From contig CM035168.1 in assembly GCA_020205615.1 (NCBI GenBank), positions 1,815,830 to 1,879,829 on the forward strand: a DNA stretch of 64,000 nt, read 5' to 3'. Origin of the DNA: Panax quinquefolius (Eukaryota > Streptophyta > Magnoliopsida > Apiales > Araliaceae). The notes beneath the pieces were generated by a model. That model was not told the DNA's origin and made no database searches. It saw only the letters and a list, made by a program, of their open reading frames with translations. Made by a program: the position numbers and the translations under genes. This document shows positions 22,740 to 35,169 of the stretch, in pieces; positions within the stretch are counted from its first letter, which is position 1, and each line of letters opens with the position of its first letter.

Positions 22740-23452
22740 TTGTTGGGTGAATTGTTTGCAACACCTTAACCCCTCATTTATACTTTAGATGGTAATCTTG
22801 GTACAATTGCTCGCATTCAGAATCTGCGTTGAATGGACACTAACGACACCTTGACCCCTCGCTTATTGAAGCGGTAATCTCGGTACAATCGACAATTGAT
22901 GCGGTTGAAGACACCACACACAACTATGAATTGTTGTATGATAAGTCAAATTGAATCTCAAAGAAATTAACTAAGAAAATACTCTTTTCTTAAGAATTCT
23001 TCAAAATACCAAAAGTAGAGAATAACCTCACAAGTTTATTGAATAATGAATAATGTATAATGTGTTTGATTACATCAACTTAGACCTCTATTTATACTGC
23101 TCAAAATAATTCAAATCCTAATAGGAATTTATAAACTATAACCCTAATAGAAGTCAATTTGGAAAAGAATTCTAATTAAAAAAAGAAGTCCTAATTACAA
23201 TATCTAAAAATCCTTGCTGAATATGTAATTCGTGGGCTTAGTAAGAGGAGAATTGGGCTTGTATTAAATTGATCCAAATTTGTGTCTCATCCTTCTCTTT
23301 GGGTTTCCTTGTGTTAGCTTCAACCCAAACGTCTTGGATCAATCCATTGAGATCTTGTTTGAACCTTTTAGTTCTAGCCTTACTTGATCCCCATGTCCCT
23401 TTAGTCTTGTTTGAGTCCACGCATGCCATGTCCTCATCAAACATCCATCACA
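22740..23452 (-). mobile_element. Small solo LTR inside the MULE
   Basis: On the minus strand it starts TGTGATGGATGTTTGATGAG and has a TATA box (GTATAAATAG near 23097-23088). Its plus-strand left end is TTGTTGGGTG. CACAA flanks both sides (22735-22739 and 23453-23457), a 5-bp duplication as expected for LTR elements. The terminal TG...CA is imperfect at the left. No internal region remains. Confidence 0.6.
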
Positions 23453-24040
23453 CACAAGAAACTATACTCCCCTACTAATCTTAGCAAATAAAAACCCCAC
23501 GATCTAGCTGTCTTCGGACTTGGTAAATATAAATTGAAAAAATTGACTTTCGAGTTAACCAACGAAATCAGCTGCCGAAAAGACAGAGAACAGAACTCAA
23601 GCAAGAAAAAAATAGTGCAAAATAGAGATGGAAGATTTGGTGGGCCGAGGAGGAGGAGGAAGGAGGGAGGGAGAAAAAGGGTGGGCCAAATGTAAAGGAT
23701 GGAGACTGAACTTGAGGAAGAAATTACCTAAAAGGATTTGGTAATGTTAGAGTATGGCTGGAGTATTTGTTAATGATTTTTATTTATTTACATTTTTGTC
23801 CTCCAATATAATAAAATTTTTAAATTTTACTTGAAAACTTAATTTTTTAGTACACATCAGCACAAATTTGTCTAGTTAACGAGCCATGTCAGCAATTTCT
23901 GATGTGTCAAGCTCAATTAAATGAAATTGGAACAATAATAATTGTTTAATCATCTAATTGACAAAATTAAAAGGTGGGTCACCGAAGTGGAATATGGCCT
24001 ATAATTTAAGGTAGTAATTTATATTTAAGTCTTTTATTTA

Positions 24041-24431
24041 AAATTAGTTCTATTAATAGATAAAGAATACATATAGATGATAATACAATATATTCTTTAT
24101 GTTTTAAAATTAGATATATAATTTAACTTTTGAAATCAAACGACTACATATTAAATTTTAAATTAATATAAATTTATGTAAATTTTGTTGATACAACTAT
24201 TATATTATAATAATTGTATAGTGTATAACAAATACTATTAATTATAAAATTTATTTTATTTTAAATTTTTATAAGACATGTTAATTTTAAAATTTAATGT
24301 CGCGTTAAATTTTAAAAAGTCAAATTATATCTCTCATTTTGAAACGAACTTATGAACGTATATAGTAGATGATATAGGAGATAAGAAATTATATATGTCT
24401 AGCGTCTATATAATTCCTTATGTTATGGTCC
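24041..24431. other. Unassigned AT-rich spacer
   Basis: Very AT-rich with no recognisable gene or ends. Confidence 0.5.
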
Positions 24432-24434
24432 TTA

Positions 24435-25417
24435 GAGTATTCATAATAGTTTTTTTTTTATCTCTATCTCTATTTTATAATGATATTAACTCATTCTGCT
24501 GAGAATAGAGATTCATTTTTTTTAATATGTACCCAACAGATTCCTTATATTTATTCCTCAAATAATAAAATTTGAAATTTAAAAGTTAAAATTTGAACAT
24601 TCCAACAGTCAAAGCATGTTTTGACCATTGTAACTACAACCTCTTGTTTTTAATTATAAAATCACTATTAATTTATTAAATTTTTAAAGTAAGTATTTGA
24701 TTATTTTAAATTTAAATTTAATCAATACATATTGTAACTTATTTAGAAAGAAAAAAATACTACTACAATTCTTAGCAAAATTATTAAGTTTGAGAATGTA
24801 TCAAATTGACTTATAAAAATTAATAATATTCTTATAATTTATAAAAGAGAGTATAATATATTAATTGTATTTCACTATAAAATAATTTTATTTTATTTTA
24901 AATTTTAAGTAATTTATGAAGTGAGTATTGAATGAATTGTAGTTGCAAATGTACATAAGATCAATATTAACATTTAAAAAGTTAATTTATGATATTTTAA
25001 TTTTAAATTTAATATGATTCATTTAAATTTTGAAAATAATAAATTTTATAATTAATTGTACTTTTATAATATTAATAATTATATTGACATGTATTAAATA
25101 AATTTATATCAATTTTAAATTTGAATACGTTTGAAATTAATTTTAATAAAATAAGTCAATATTAATTTTATAATTTGAAAATGAAGATGAGTTGGATAAT
25201 GATTGATGAGTTGTCCACTTAAATGAGGATGTAAAATGTCATTTTGCATACATAGAGAACGGTCTTTTGACTCTCTCATCCTTAGGAGTAAAATCCTATA
25301 TAGAGATTGAAATAGAGAATTAAATAAGGATAATGAAATTGTTGGATAATAATTCTTTAATGTATTCTTTAAAGTTGGGGATAGAGAGTTTATTAGAAAA
25401 AACAATTGTGAATGCTC
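24435..25417. mobile_element. PIF/Harbinger-like non-autonomous element
   Basis: The ends GAGTATTCATAATAGTTTTT (left) and, reversed from the right, GAGCATTCACAATTGTTTTT form an imperfect TIR of about 40 bp. TTA lies on both sides (24432-24434 and 25418-25420), the 3-bp TTA/TAA duplication typical of PIF/Harbinger and Tourist-type elements. The 983-bp interior is AT-rich, with no transposase. Confidence 0.6.
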
Positions 25418-25420
25418 TTA

Positions 25421-25680
25421 TGGATATGGAATACTCCTAACCACGCGCCTGTTTGAGAGTATCTCACAACATAAGCAATTAGCTAGGTGCAAAATTATAC
25501 TTGGGAGAAGCTAAAATGTTTAATTCTCATGAAAGTTTATACACATTTTAACTTTAAATAGATCTTAGCAAAGTTCTTTCTCTTTACTTACATTAGATAA
25601 CGCAATGAAACTACAAAAGTTTAAAAAAATTGTTCTTATTTTAGAATGTTAAAATTACTTCATATATATATATATATATA
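25421..25680. other. Short spacer ending in (TA)n
   Basis: AT-rich, no gene; a TA run at 25662-25680 abuts the outer MULE-like left end. Confidence 0.5.
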
Positions 25681-25736
25681 GGGTAAAGATTCAAAAATAC
25701 TCTTGACTTTTACTCCGATGTCTACCGAGCACTTTA

Positions 25737-27149
25737 TGTAATTCTATAATTAAGCACACCTAGAGGGGGGGTGAATAGGTGTAAATACTCAAAAGAGATC
25801 TACAGTGGTCAATTTTTAAAGTTTACTAGCAGGCTATAATCGGACGGTCTAACCCTGTCCGTATTAATTATGTTCTTCTTTTGTTATAAACGGACAGCTA
25901 AAACGTGTCCGTATTAGTATAAAATTTTTTCGAGTTAAACAAAATCTGCAGAATATTAAAGCTTAAAACAGAAACAAAAGAACAGTAAATCACACCAAGA
26001 TTTTTACGTGGTTTAGCCCCTATCCTCTAGTCTAGTAGCCTAATCCACATCCAATCCCAACTAGGATTGGAGACTCTTTTTATTAAACTTTAATACAAAA
26101 TAAAGTACAAATAAAAAGAACTCCCTGTTCAAAGTAGCTTCACACTGATGGACACCACTGCTTCTTTACACCTCTGCAACCTTTGCACCTCTGTAACTTT
26201 TCTCAACTCTGAGGCCTTGAGACTACCTTTGAATAAAATACCTATTAAAATGACACCCAAGCCAAAACAGGCTTCCACTTGAATTATAAAGATTATGAAG
26301 TATTACAGTGTTTCTTCTAGCTCAAAAAGAATATATATGAGAAATACAATAACTGGAATCGAATTTATAAAGCTCTGTGGATGTACTCAATGACGATTTT
26401 CAGCTTCATGTGAGGTGTGTTTCTTTAGCCCAGCTGAATGAATATTTATGTAGAAGCAAACAATGACTAGTTGAATATTGTTAGCATGAAATCTTCATAT
26501 TGATTTTGAAACTTCAAGGACCTGATATACTTAACAGATATTTTCCAAAAACAAAGATCATGTCAAATTAGAAAAGGAGTCAAAGAAGATAAAATATTTA
26601 GAGTCATTTTTCAAACCACCTTACTAATCTCCTATTAAAATTAGACTAGTTACCTTTTTCCTGAATGGTAACGTTAAAGGCAAACAAACTTATAAGGACT
26701 TTCCTTAAAATACTCCAAACCAAATTTGAATGCTAAACAATTTAAGATATATCAATATATTCTTCAATTATACCTGTTTTCTTAAAAGACTTAATTCCAT
26801 ACAAATTTGAATTAGTTAAACACTTTCCATGATGGACTCTAACTCAAACAGATGTCATAGTATAACCAAATTCCTTAAGAGTCCCAATAAAAACAAATTG
26901 TATTAACAATATTAATTCAATTTCCAGCAATAAAGATGTACATTTTAAGCTTCTTGTACAAGGAATACATCATGCAATCCTACAGATTTTTTTAATCGAA
27001 TTTATTATCCAAATTGGGCTAAACTAACTATATTATATTTAATAGACCAGTATTATATCAACCCAAAATATAAGTCATGCAATCCATAAAATAACCAACA
27101 AGTATAAATATATTGTCATTATTAAAATCACCAATAATAAAAACTAACA
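25737..27149 (-). repeat. Left (3') LTR of the copia-type element
   Basis: Matches 39066-40476 almost throughout, with scattered substitutions, many of them C/T or G/A. It contains two CpG palindromes: CGGAC...GTCCG (25841-25861) and ACGGACA...TGTCCGT (25890-25912). CTTTA precedes it. Confidence 0.9.
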
Positions 27150-27163
27150 TTCTCCCCCTTTTT
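27150..27163 (-). other. Polypurine tract next to the 3' LTR
   Basis: AAAAAGGGGGAGAA on the minus strand, immediately before the LTR, where plus-strand DNA synthesis would be primed. Two similar tracts (CTCTCCCCCTTTG on the plus strand) lie at about 27344-27357 and 27420-27433, giving three in total. Confidence 0.8.
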
Positions 27164-27661
27164 GATGATGATAATATATTAAACTTTATAATAACATACT
27201 CCCTCTAAGTATATGGCTCTCCCTAAATTTATGCATATTAAGGAACAACAATTTGACTTGATCCAAATAACCATCATTGCATAACATGAATACCAATTCA
27301 AATACTTGAATACCAATTCAAACCAATTCAAATACCAAATATCTCTCCCCCTTTGTTATTATAAAAAAGAAATCCTTAAGCAGAAGTTGATTAAAACATA
27401 ATCATCATTATCCAAATATCTCTCCCCCTTTGTCATCAACAAAAATTAATTCATATTAATTTAGCAAGCTTATAACAAAATCACATATAGCAAATAAACA
27501 AAATGATCATACCTTTGCGATTTGTTACATATATATATATATCAACATTTTGTTACCAATAATAAGCTTGATAGTTGAGTTCCTTAGTGTAGTCTCTCAA
27601 AGTAAAGTATCATTCGTCTCCATTTTGACCTTGAGATATCTACAAAATAAATAAATCTTCT

Positions 27662-29180
27662 CTACCTTTTTGGTACCCAAATATTCTTGGGTCCATTTGG
27701 GTTAGTACCATATAAATCACATTTCTTTACCCATATTTGTTTTATTCTAATTTTATTACAATTAGAATCAAAATGACCTTTAAAACCACATTTTCTAAAA
27801 GTAACAAACGGTGAACAATAAAGTGGCTTAAACCTTGGTTTACTATTAATCATTCTAATATTATCATTAGTTCTATTTTTCACATTTTTAATAGGATTAT
27901 ACCCAATTCATTGTTTATCAAGACTAGACCTTTGTGCCCCTAACATAACATTTAGGTTCTCTTCTCCTAGCACAAATTTAGCAAGATCATTTTTTAAAGA
28001 TGTTATTTCTGCATTTGTTATATTATTATCATGTTGAACATTCATCATTTTTCCATCATTAAAAGCATCTATGCATGCATCTCTCATTTTCAAATTTTCT
28101 TTTAACACTTCATTTTCATTTTTGAGATATTCATTTTCTTTTCTCTCTTTAATAAGCAACCTAACTTCATTCATTAGCTCGTTTATACAATTCTTAAAAT
28201 AGGCAGTTTTCTTTTTGAGCTGTTGCTTTTTATTTTGTAAAACAATATAATTAGGCATAGATATTTCAAAAGTTTCATGAAAATTTGTTACCTCAATTTG
28301 ATCATCATCTTCTAGTCCCATGAAACAGAGTTGGACAGCTTCTTCTTTTTGTTTCGTTTCGGATTTACTCACTGGAGTTGAGCTACCTTTTTGATTTTTC
28401 ATTTGTTTATTCCTTTAAAGTAGTCTCTCGAGCTTTCTTGAGAGCATTTCAATTTCTTTATCAAAATCTTCATCATCACCTTCTATGTAGCTTTTAACTT
28501 GAAGAGCTAAGGTCTTCCTTTTAGGTCCTTTATCTTCTTCATCATACCTCTTTAGTTGATTTTCAAATTCTTCAAGCTCTCCAAATAAAGTTAGAGTTTC
28601 CATCGTGCTGATTGTAGTTGAGTCTTGAAGAGTTGTAACTTTTGGTGCGAACCGTTTGGGCATGACTCTAAGTATCTTTCTATTTATCTCCCTTTGATCA
28701 ATTTTTCGGCCGAGTATACTTAGAGAGTTCATTATAGTGAGAAATCTCCCTTGAGCCTCATTAATTGTTTCATCCTTTTCTAACTTGAATAGCTCATAGT
28801 CTTGCATTAGCATACTTAACTTCATCTTTTTTACTTTTGAAGTACCTTCATGGCTTGTCATGATAGTATCCCACATATCTTTTGGTGTGTTGCACGATGA
28901 TACTTTATCAATTTCAGCTTGGACCATTCCGCTTAGCAAGGTGTTCATGGCTCTTGAGTTGTAGGAAAACATGTAGCTTTCATTTTCATCCATGTCCATG
29001 AGAGTCTTGAGTCTACTATCATCATGTCTAGGAATAATAGGTCCATTTTCAACTACCCATCATTCCCATGGGTCTCTTTTAAGAAAAATCTTCATTCTGA
29101 ACTTCCAAAAGTTGAAGTTTTCGCTTCCTATCAACAGAGGTGGTCGTCTTGTGGATTGACCTTCTTGAAAATAAAGGTGT
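27662..29180 (-). pseudogene. Copia-type (Sirevirus-like) gag, in-frame stops, split by nested element
   Basis: The minus-strand frame is continuous from the nested insertion at 29180 down to 27662, with no frame change. It includes FNFWKFRMK, the UBN2-type gag core (DMWDTIMTSHEGTSKVKKMK, FLTIMNSL, ILRVMPKRFAPKVT), a Lys/Asn-rich coiled-coil region, and a zinc knuckle whose first Cys is lost (RKCGFKGHFDSNC). The C-terminal words QIWVKK and NIWVPK are typical of Sirevirus gag. In-frame stops occur near 29057, 28414 and 27907. The first part of the gene lies at about 38996-39050, right of the nested element, and the frame is kept when one GGTGT copy is discounted. No pol follows. Confidence 0.85.
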
Positions 29181-31673
29181 TGTGACGCCCCCAAAATTAG
29201 GTATACATCACCCATCTTGGGTCGCCACTTACATGGTACAGTATTTAAATACAACTTATTAACATAACTGTTGTGTACAATACGACATAAACTGTGAGTT
29301 TAAATACAAATATCGTCTACTAGATATTATACAAACTCAAACAAAAAGTCCTCATTACAATTATTATCACACTATTTCACGAATAGTGAGGACTACTAAT
29401 GCTATCTTCGAGACCATCACTGCGTTTCCCAGACTAAATCCCGGCTATATTCTCATTTCACGAAGAGCAAAAGAAAGAAAGGTGAGCTCAACTAGCCCAA
29501 GAAGAAATATTATGACTAAGATAATGCAAAATAAATTATCAATAGTCTTCAACAATGTTAAACCGATAAAATACAATAACAACCGGTTTAATCTGCGGTA
29601 GAATATCAATCCATTAAAAGAGTCAAGTAGAAAATAAAATCTACTATCTTTTATGATTTTAAAAGGTTTTTCATCAACATTATAGTTTTGAGACTCGACT
29701 TTAATAAATAATCCACATCATCGAATCACCCCCCACTTTCTGACGAGGATATTCTTTAGTATCACGATCACAATTATTCTGCACTACTACGGCCAAGAAT
29801 AGTTGTGTATTCATTAATGGTCATGATCATACCAACAACTCGTCCATCAATGCATTACTACCAATCGAGGATTTTTTTTACCACATCATTTGTAACATTA
29901 CGGTCATGATTACAATCGAATAATCCTCAGTCATAATCATACCAAGTCCATCCATGCTCTCTACAGCCACGATGACTTTAAAAAAATATAAAAATGAGGA
30001 TGATGACAATGATATAAGAATTCAATAAAACAAGTTCAAGAATTATTTTATCCAAGAATTTTTAACGTCCAAACTGTCAACATGATACTTCTTTGTAGAG
30101 TAAAATTCAAGAATGATCGAAGAATATTTCCATGAAAAGATATCTTTGGATGAAACGCAAATATCGAGGATATTCTACTAATTTCATGGAGTATAGAAGT
30201 CAAAGTTTTAACTTACCGGGTATAATAAAGAATGGAATAACAAAAGAAATCACCATGCATGCGGTGCTTGTGATGACAAAGTTATTCAATGAGAATAATA
30301 ATAACGGAACCGTGTCGGTGAAATTCACACAAGCGGGATGTTCCAACAGAATAATAAAGATGGAACCGGATCCGGTGTAAAACACACGATAGGATATTCC
30401 AACGAGAATGATAAAGACGGAACCAGTCCGTGTGTAAAACACATGCATGTGATGTTCCAATGAATAATAATAAAAAGCGGAACCGGTGTCCCTGTAAAAC
30501 ACATGACGGGATGTTCCAATGAATAAATAATAAAGATTTTAACCGGTCCTGTAAAACACAGATGCATGGATGTTCCAATGTAATAATAGAAGAATGTCAC
30601 CAAGTATAGGTGTAGGCCAGATACGAGTTATTCCAACGAATAATAAGCAATGGAATAACATAAGGATTTCACCAAGTATAGGGTATACCTGCGTGATCAA
30701 AGTTATGTATAGGGTATGCCACTTTTACAAAAGTTATTCCAATGTATAATAGTGAATGGAATAATGAAGTTCTCTTCAAGAAGAAAGAATAACACCCTTA
30801 CCGTAAAAAGAACCTAATATAGAAGTAGTGAAGTAGCGAGAATACTCTTCTTCTTTCTATAACTTTCTCTCTATAGCTTCTCTCTATAATTATCTCTCTA
30901 GAGTTTCAATGAATTCGTAAGAAAATAATGAAGGAATGAGCTTCTATTTATAGGAAAATGGAATGCATAGTAACTAATCCATGAACGGTCCAGATTGATT
31001 TACTTTAATCTGACGGTCCATATTTAAAGCAAAATCTTTTAAATAAAATATAATATATTCTATTTATATAAAAACATTTTACTATGCAAACACTATGCAA
31101 AAACCACTATGCAAACACACTATGCATAATAAAATATAATATATTTTATTTATAAAATAACTTTAATAAAAAGTATTCTCATTTTATATAAAAAGATGTT
31201 TATGTTTTATTACGTTAATAATACTGAATAAAACAAAAGCGTCATTATCGCTATAATAATTCATATTATTAATCGACAATAATGGAATCAAACTAAGTGA
31301 CTTCTCATATAAGATCAATAATCAATACCGGTATGCTACTATGCAACCACACGTATTCTTGTACTTTTACTACTAGAGTAGTTCAACAATGATCAACGGT
31401 AAAAATTCACCGTTATTTCAATAAAATATTTTGTCTTTTCTCAATCCGATGATAATTACATTGTGGGGTCCACCAATGATTGAGCCGTTGTACGAATATT
31501 CCCTGCTAAACCGAATATTCCCCGACCAATCGAATATAATATAACCACTTGTATACTTTGCAAAATTTATAAATATTACCCACAACTATAACATTATATC
31601 AAATTATTCCATAATATTCAAAAATAATATTTATAGAAAATTCATCTTTATTTATAAAAACTGGGGTCTTACA
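29181..31673 (-). repeat. Left (3') LTR of the gypsy element
   Basis: Has a reversed TATA box (CTATTTATAG at 30944-30953), ~55-58-bp tandem repeats with GTAAAACACA (about 30270-30600) and degenerate TGCACTAC repeats near 29780-29960. The polypurine tract (CCTCCCCTTCTT on the plus strand, 31675-31686) lies just inside it. Differs from its partner mainly by small clustered indels. Confidence 0.9.
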
Positions 31674-31684
31674 ACCTCCCCTTC

Positions 31685-31891
31685 TTATGAAATTTCGCCC
31701 TCGAAATTAGGGTACGTACCTGGTATGTCGAAGAGGTAAGGATACCTTGATTTCATTTCAGATTCTAACTCCCAAGTCATTTCCTCAACATCGTGGTTCC
31801 TCCACAAAACTTTGACTTGAGGTATAACCTTGGAGCGTAGAATATGTTCCTTCTTATCCAAAATTTGAACAGGAACCTCTTCATACGTCAA
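31685..31891 (-). pseudogene. Integrase C-terminal chromodomain
   Basis: The frame encodes EEVPVQILDKKEHILRSKVI, then VKVLWRNHDVEEMTWELE, the signature of the chromodomain in plant Tekay/Del-type chromoviruses, which is thought to guide integration into particular chromatin. It ends about 10 bases before the 3' LTR. This small part is open in one frame. Confidence 0.85.
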
Positions 31892-32079
31892 ATCTTCCGC
31901 TATTTCGTCCGGGTTCTAACTCAATAATATGGTTCGGGTCTTTCATATATTTACGTAACATGGATATGTGAAAAACGCGTTATGAACACGAGACATATTT
32001 GGCAGAAAGCGAGTCTATAGGCCACGCTTCCTACTCGATCGAGGATTAAAATGGACCGATGAATCGAGGATTAAGTTTC

Positions 32080-33100
32080 CTCTCTTTCAAAATCTTGTAA
32101 CTCCTTTCCATGGAGCAACTTTTAACAACACATGATCTCCTATATTGAATTCCACGTCCTTTCGATGAAGATCAGCATAACTCTTTTGTCGATTTTGTGA
32201 GGTTTTTATATGTTGTCGGATCGTTTGAATCTTTTCCGTAGTCATACGTACCAACTCCGGGTCCCAACAACGTTGCTTCACCCACCTCATCCCAAAGATC
32301 TTTGAGAACGACACTTTCTTCCATACAACGCTTGAATGGAGCCATGCCAATACTTGCTTGATAATCGTTGTTGTAGGAAAACTCCACCAATGGTAAAACT
32401 TATCCCAACTCCCTTGAAATCAAGAACACAGAGTCTTAATAGATCTTCAAGAGTTTGAATAGTCCTCTCCGATTGTCCGGGTCTGTCTCGAGGATGATAT
32501 CTTAGAAGCTAAATCGTAAGTCCGTGCCCATAGCTTTTTGCAAACTAACCCAAAATCTTGAAGTGAATCTTGGGTCTCGATTAGAAACTATGGATACTGG
32601 CAGATACCATGCGATCTTACAATCTCGTTTATGTACATACTGAGCAAGACGTTCAAGTGTATAAGTTTCTCGTATCGGTAAGAAATGAGCAGACTTGGTC
32701 AATCTATCAACAATGACCCAAATCGCATCAATGCCTTGAGAAACCTTAGGAAGACCGGTAACGAAATCCATGGTAATGTGCTCCCACTTCCATTCTGGAA
32801 TTTCAAGTGGTTGCAATGGACCTTTTGGTACTTGATGCTCCGCTTTAACTCGTTGACAAGTTAGACACCTTGAGATAAACAACGCTATCTCCCTCTTCAT
32901 ATTGCTCCACCAAAATGTATGACGAATATCATGATACATTTTGGTACTCCCAGGATGGATTGCAAATGGTGTGTTGTGCGCCTCCATCATGATATTATAC
33001 TTTAAATCAGGGTCGTTAGGAACACAAAGTCTGGAGTTGACTCGAAGTATTCCTTCTTCATCGATTCTTGCTTCCGCGTAGCACCTCTCTTGCACTTTCT
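32080..33100 (-). pseudogene. Chromovirus integrase, catalytic Asp changed
   Basis: The HHCC zinc domain is visible (AHNTPFAIHPGSTKMYHDI, then CLTCQRVKAEH). The core starts with HITMDFVTGLPK (first Asp). The second catalytic position reads IVSNRDPRFTSRFW, with Asn where the family has Asp (SDRDPRFTS), a G-to-A change on the coding strand. The frame breaks near 32510, before the catalytic Glu region. C-terminal pieces ([40 protein letters not shown]) lie at about 32390-32090. Even without frameshifts this copy would be inactive. Confidence 0.8.
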
Positions 33101-33179
33101 TTTCATACGCATCGACTCCAGTCTCGTAGCTTGAAGCGACTTTAACTTTATCGATTAAAGTCCGTTTCTACTCGTATAT

Positions 33180-33800
33180 TTGCTATCATCACATGCGTCC
33201 CCTCGAGTCTTTAACTCTATCTCCATCCTTTGCAAGTCACACAAAATGGGCCTTTGTGTTGACAATAACGTACTCTCGTACTTGCATACGATCTTCTACT
33301 CAATGCATCGGCCTACCACGTTCGCTTTTCGGGATGGTATTGGATGGTATGATCATAATCTTTCAATGAGCTTCAAGCCAACGTCGTTGTCGCGTGTTGA
33401 GTTCCTTTTGAGTGAAGAAATATTTGAGGCTTTTATGATCCAGTAAAGATCTCCACTTTCTCCCATACAAGTAATGCCTCCAAATTTTAAGTGCAAAAAC
33501 CAACAAATTGCTAACTCCGGATCATGAGTAGGATAATTCCTCTCATATTCTTTGAGTTGTCATGAGGCATAGCTATAACTTTTCCATGTTGCATAAGAAC
33601 ACATCCCAACCCTTTGCTCGAAGCATCACTTGTAGATGACAAATCCTCCGAGCCAAATGGTATTGTCGAAACAGTCTTTGAAATAAGTCTCTTCTTGAGT
33701 TCTTGAAAACTCTTCTCACATTCTTCGCTCCAACCGAACTTTGTATCTTTTCGAGTCACCGAAATCGATGGAGTAGCGATTCGAGAAAATCCTTCCACGA
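33180..33800 (-). pseudogene. Chromovirus RNase H region
   Basis: ATPSISVTRKDTKFGWSEE and SFQELKKRLIS lead into SSTSDASSKGLGCVLMQHGKVIAM, the RNase H start, where TSDAS carries the first catalytic Asp. The rest, to the linker before integrase, is frameshifted. The plus-strand frames overlapping this stretch are shadows. Confidence 0.65.
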
Positions 33801-34625
33801 ATCTCCGATAATAACCATTAAACCGAGAAAGCTACGTGCTTGATTAACGATTTAGGTTGTTCCCACTTTGAATAGCTTCAATCTTTGCACGGGTCAACAG
33901 ATATTCCATGACTTGATACCACGTGCCCAAGGAATGCTACTTCTTGACGAACTCGCATTTCTTCAACTTGGCATAAAGCTTATATTCACGAAGCTTTTGG
34001 AGTGTCGACCTCAAGTGTTGCTCATGATCTTCACGGCTTTTGGAATAAATAAGGATGTCATCAATAAAGACGACCACAAAGTGATCTAAATATTCCTTGA
34101 ATACTCGGTTCATCATATCCATGAAGGCGGCGGGGAGCATTAGTCAATCCAAAGGACATGACTAGGAATTCATAATGCCCGTCATCGGAGTTACGAAAGC
34201 CGTCTTTGGAATGTCACGGTTCTAATCTTCAATTGGTGATATCCTAACTAAGATCAATCTTTGAAAAGAATTTGGCTCCTTCAGAATGGTCAAACAGTCA
34301 TCAATACGTGGCAATGGATACCTATTTTTTGATGGTGACATGATTCAACTCCCGATAATCAATACAAAGTCGCGATACTCCCATCTTTTCTTCTTCACGA
34401 ATAGAACAGAGCACCCCAAGGAGAAGTACTAGGGCGAATAAAGCCAATGTCTAACAATTCCTGCGGTTGGGTCTTTAACTCCTCGAAGTTCAATAGAGCC
34501 ATTCGATATGGGGCTTTGGAAATAGGTTTTGTACCAGTTTCAAGGTCGATACAAAATTCAATTTCACGCCTGGGGTAGGCCGAAGTTCTTCGGGAATATC
34601 GTCGGAAATTTATTAACAATAGAAA
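33800..34625 (-). pseudogene. Chromovirus reverse transcriptase
   Basis: [22 protein letters not shown] and [16 protein letters not shown] mark the start; the middle (about 34150-34390) is scrambled by shifts. [10 protein letters not shown] and [13 protein letters not shown] give the polymerase site with both Asp present at about 34040-34070, followed by [23 protein letters not shown]. Domain order and spacing fit Ty3/gypsy RT, but it cannot be read in one frame. Confidence 0.8.
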
Positions 34626-34639
34626 TATCGCTCAAAACT

Positions 34640-35100
34640 CGACGTATTTTTGTTTAAATCGTGACATGAGCTAAGAAAGCTTGACATCCATTTTTCAATA
34701 AACGAATAGCTTTATGGCTTGAGATGACCGTGATTGATTTTAATGGTTTGGTCGTTTGAATTCGCATAATAGGTTGATTAGGAATATGAAAGCTAACAAC
34801 CTTACGAAAACAATCAATTTTTGCATGATAAGTAGTTAACCAATCAATCCCTAGAATCACGTCAAATGCAAGTATTTTAATGAAATAAGATCGACGGTGT
34901 AATGTGAGGGTACCTATTTGAACCAAACAAGACTTATAAACAAAGGGATGTAATGAAGGTTTCTCCCAACGGAGTTTCCACAGATAAGTCAAAGTCTAAT
35001 TTCTCCTGAGTCAAATTTAATCGATGAGCGCAAGTAGGAGAAATAAAAGAATGGGTAGAACCCAGATCAAATAAAGTGTAGACTTCATTAGAGTTTATGA
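34640..35100 (-). pseudogene. Chromovirus aspartic protease
   Basis: LFDLGSTHSFISP near 35090-35040 is the retropepsin active site with Leu in the second position; the related copy at 54527-54748 reads LLDTGSTHSFIS. Downstream, in a shifted frame, AFDVILGIDWLTTYHAKIDC marks the ILG(M/I)DWL motif at the C-terminal side of the domain. Broken by frameshifts. Confidence 0.75.
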
Positions 35101-35169
35101 TAAGCTTACCCGTGATGACCTCATTCGGGTTCCTTGCTCTCTCCGGGAGGTCACAACAAACGCCTCCCT

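Larger units (their letters stand above)
21997..24031. mobile_element. Mutator-like element with long TIRs and exact 9-bp duplication
   Basis: The ends pair as inverted repeats: the outer ~150 bases (ending near GCTGACGTGG / CCATGTCAGC), and again at 22380-22425 versus 23720-23765, where CATACTCTAACATTACCAAA has an exact reverse partner. TIRs are therefore about 300-400 bp. TTTTATTTA flanks both sides (21988-21996 and 24032-24040). The 9-bp duplication and long TIRs indicate a MULE. The interior holds a solo LTR (22740-23452) and non-transposase sequence. No transposase is present. Confidence 0.75.

Noticed and set aside
30200..30603. Several overlapping minus-strand frames rich in Cys, Phe and Tyr
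   Set aside because: All three frames are open across the same ~57-bp LTR tandem repeats, and the partner LTR (37536-37905) shows the same. No protein similarity.
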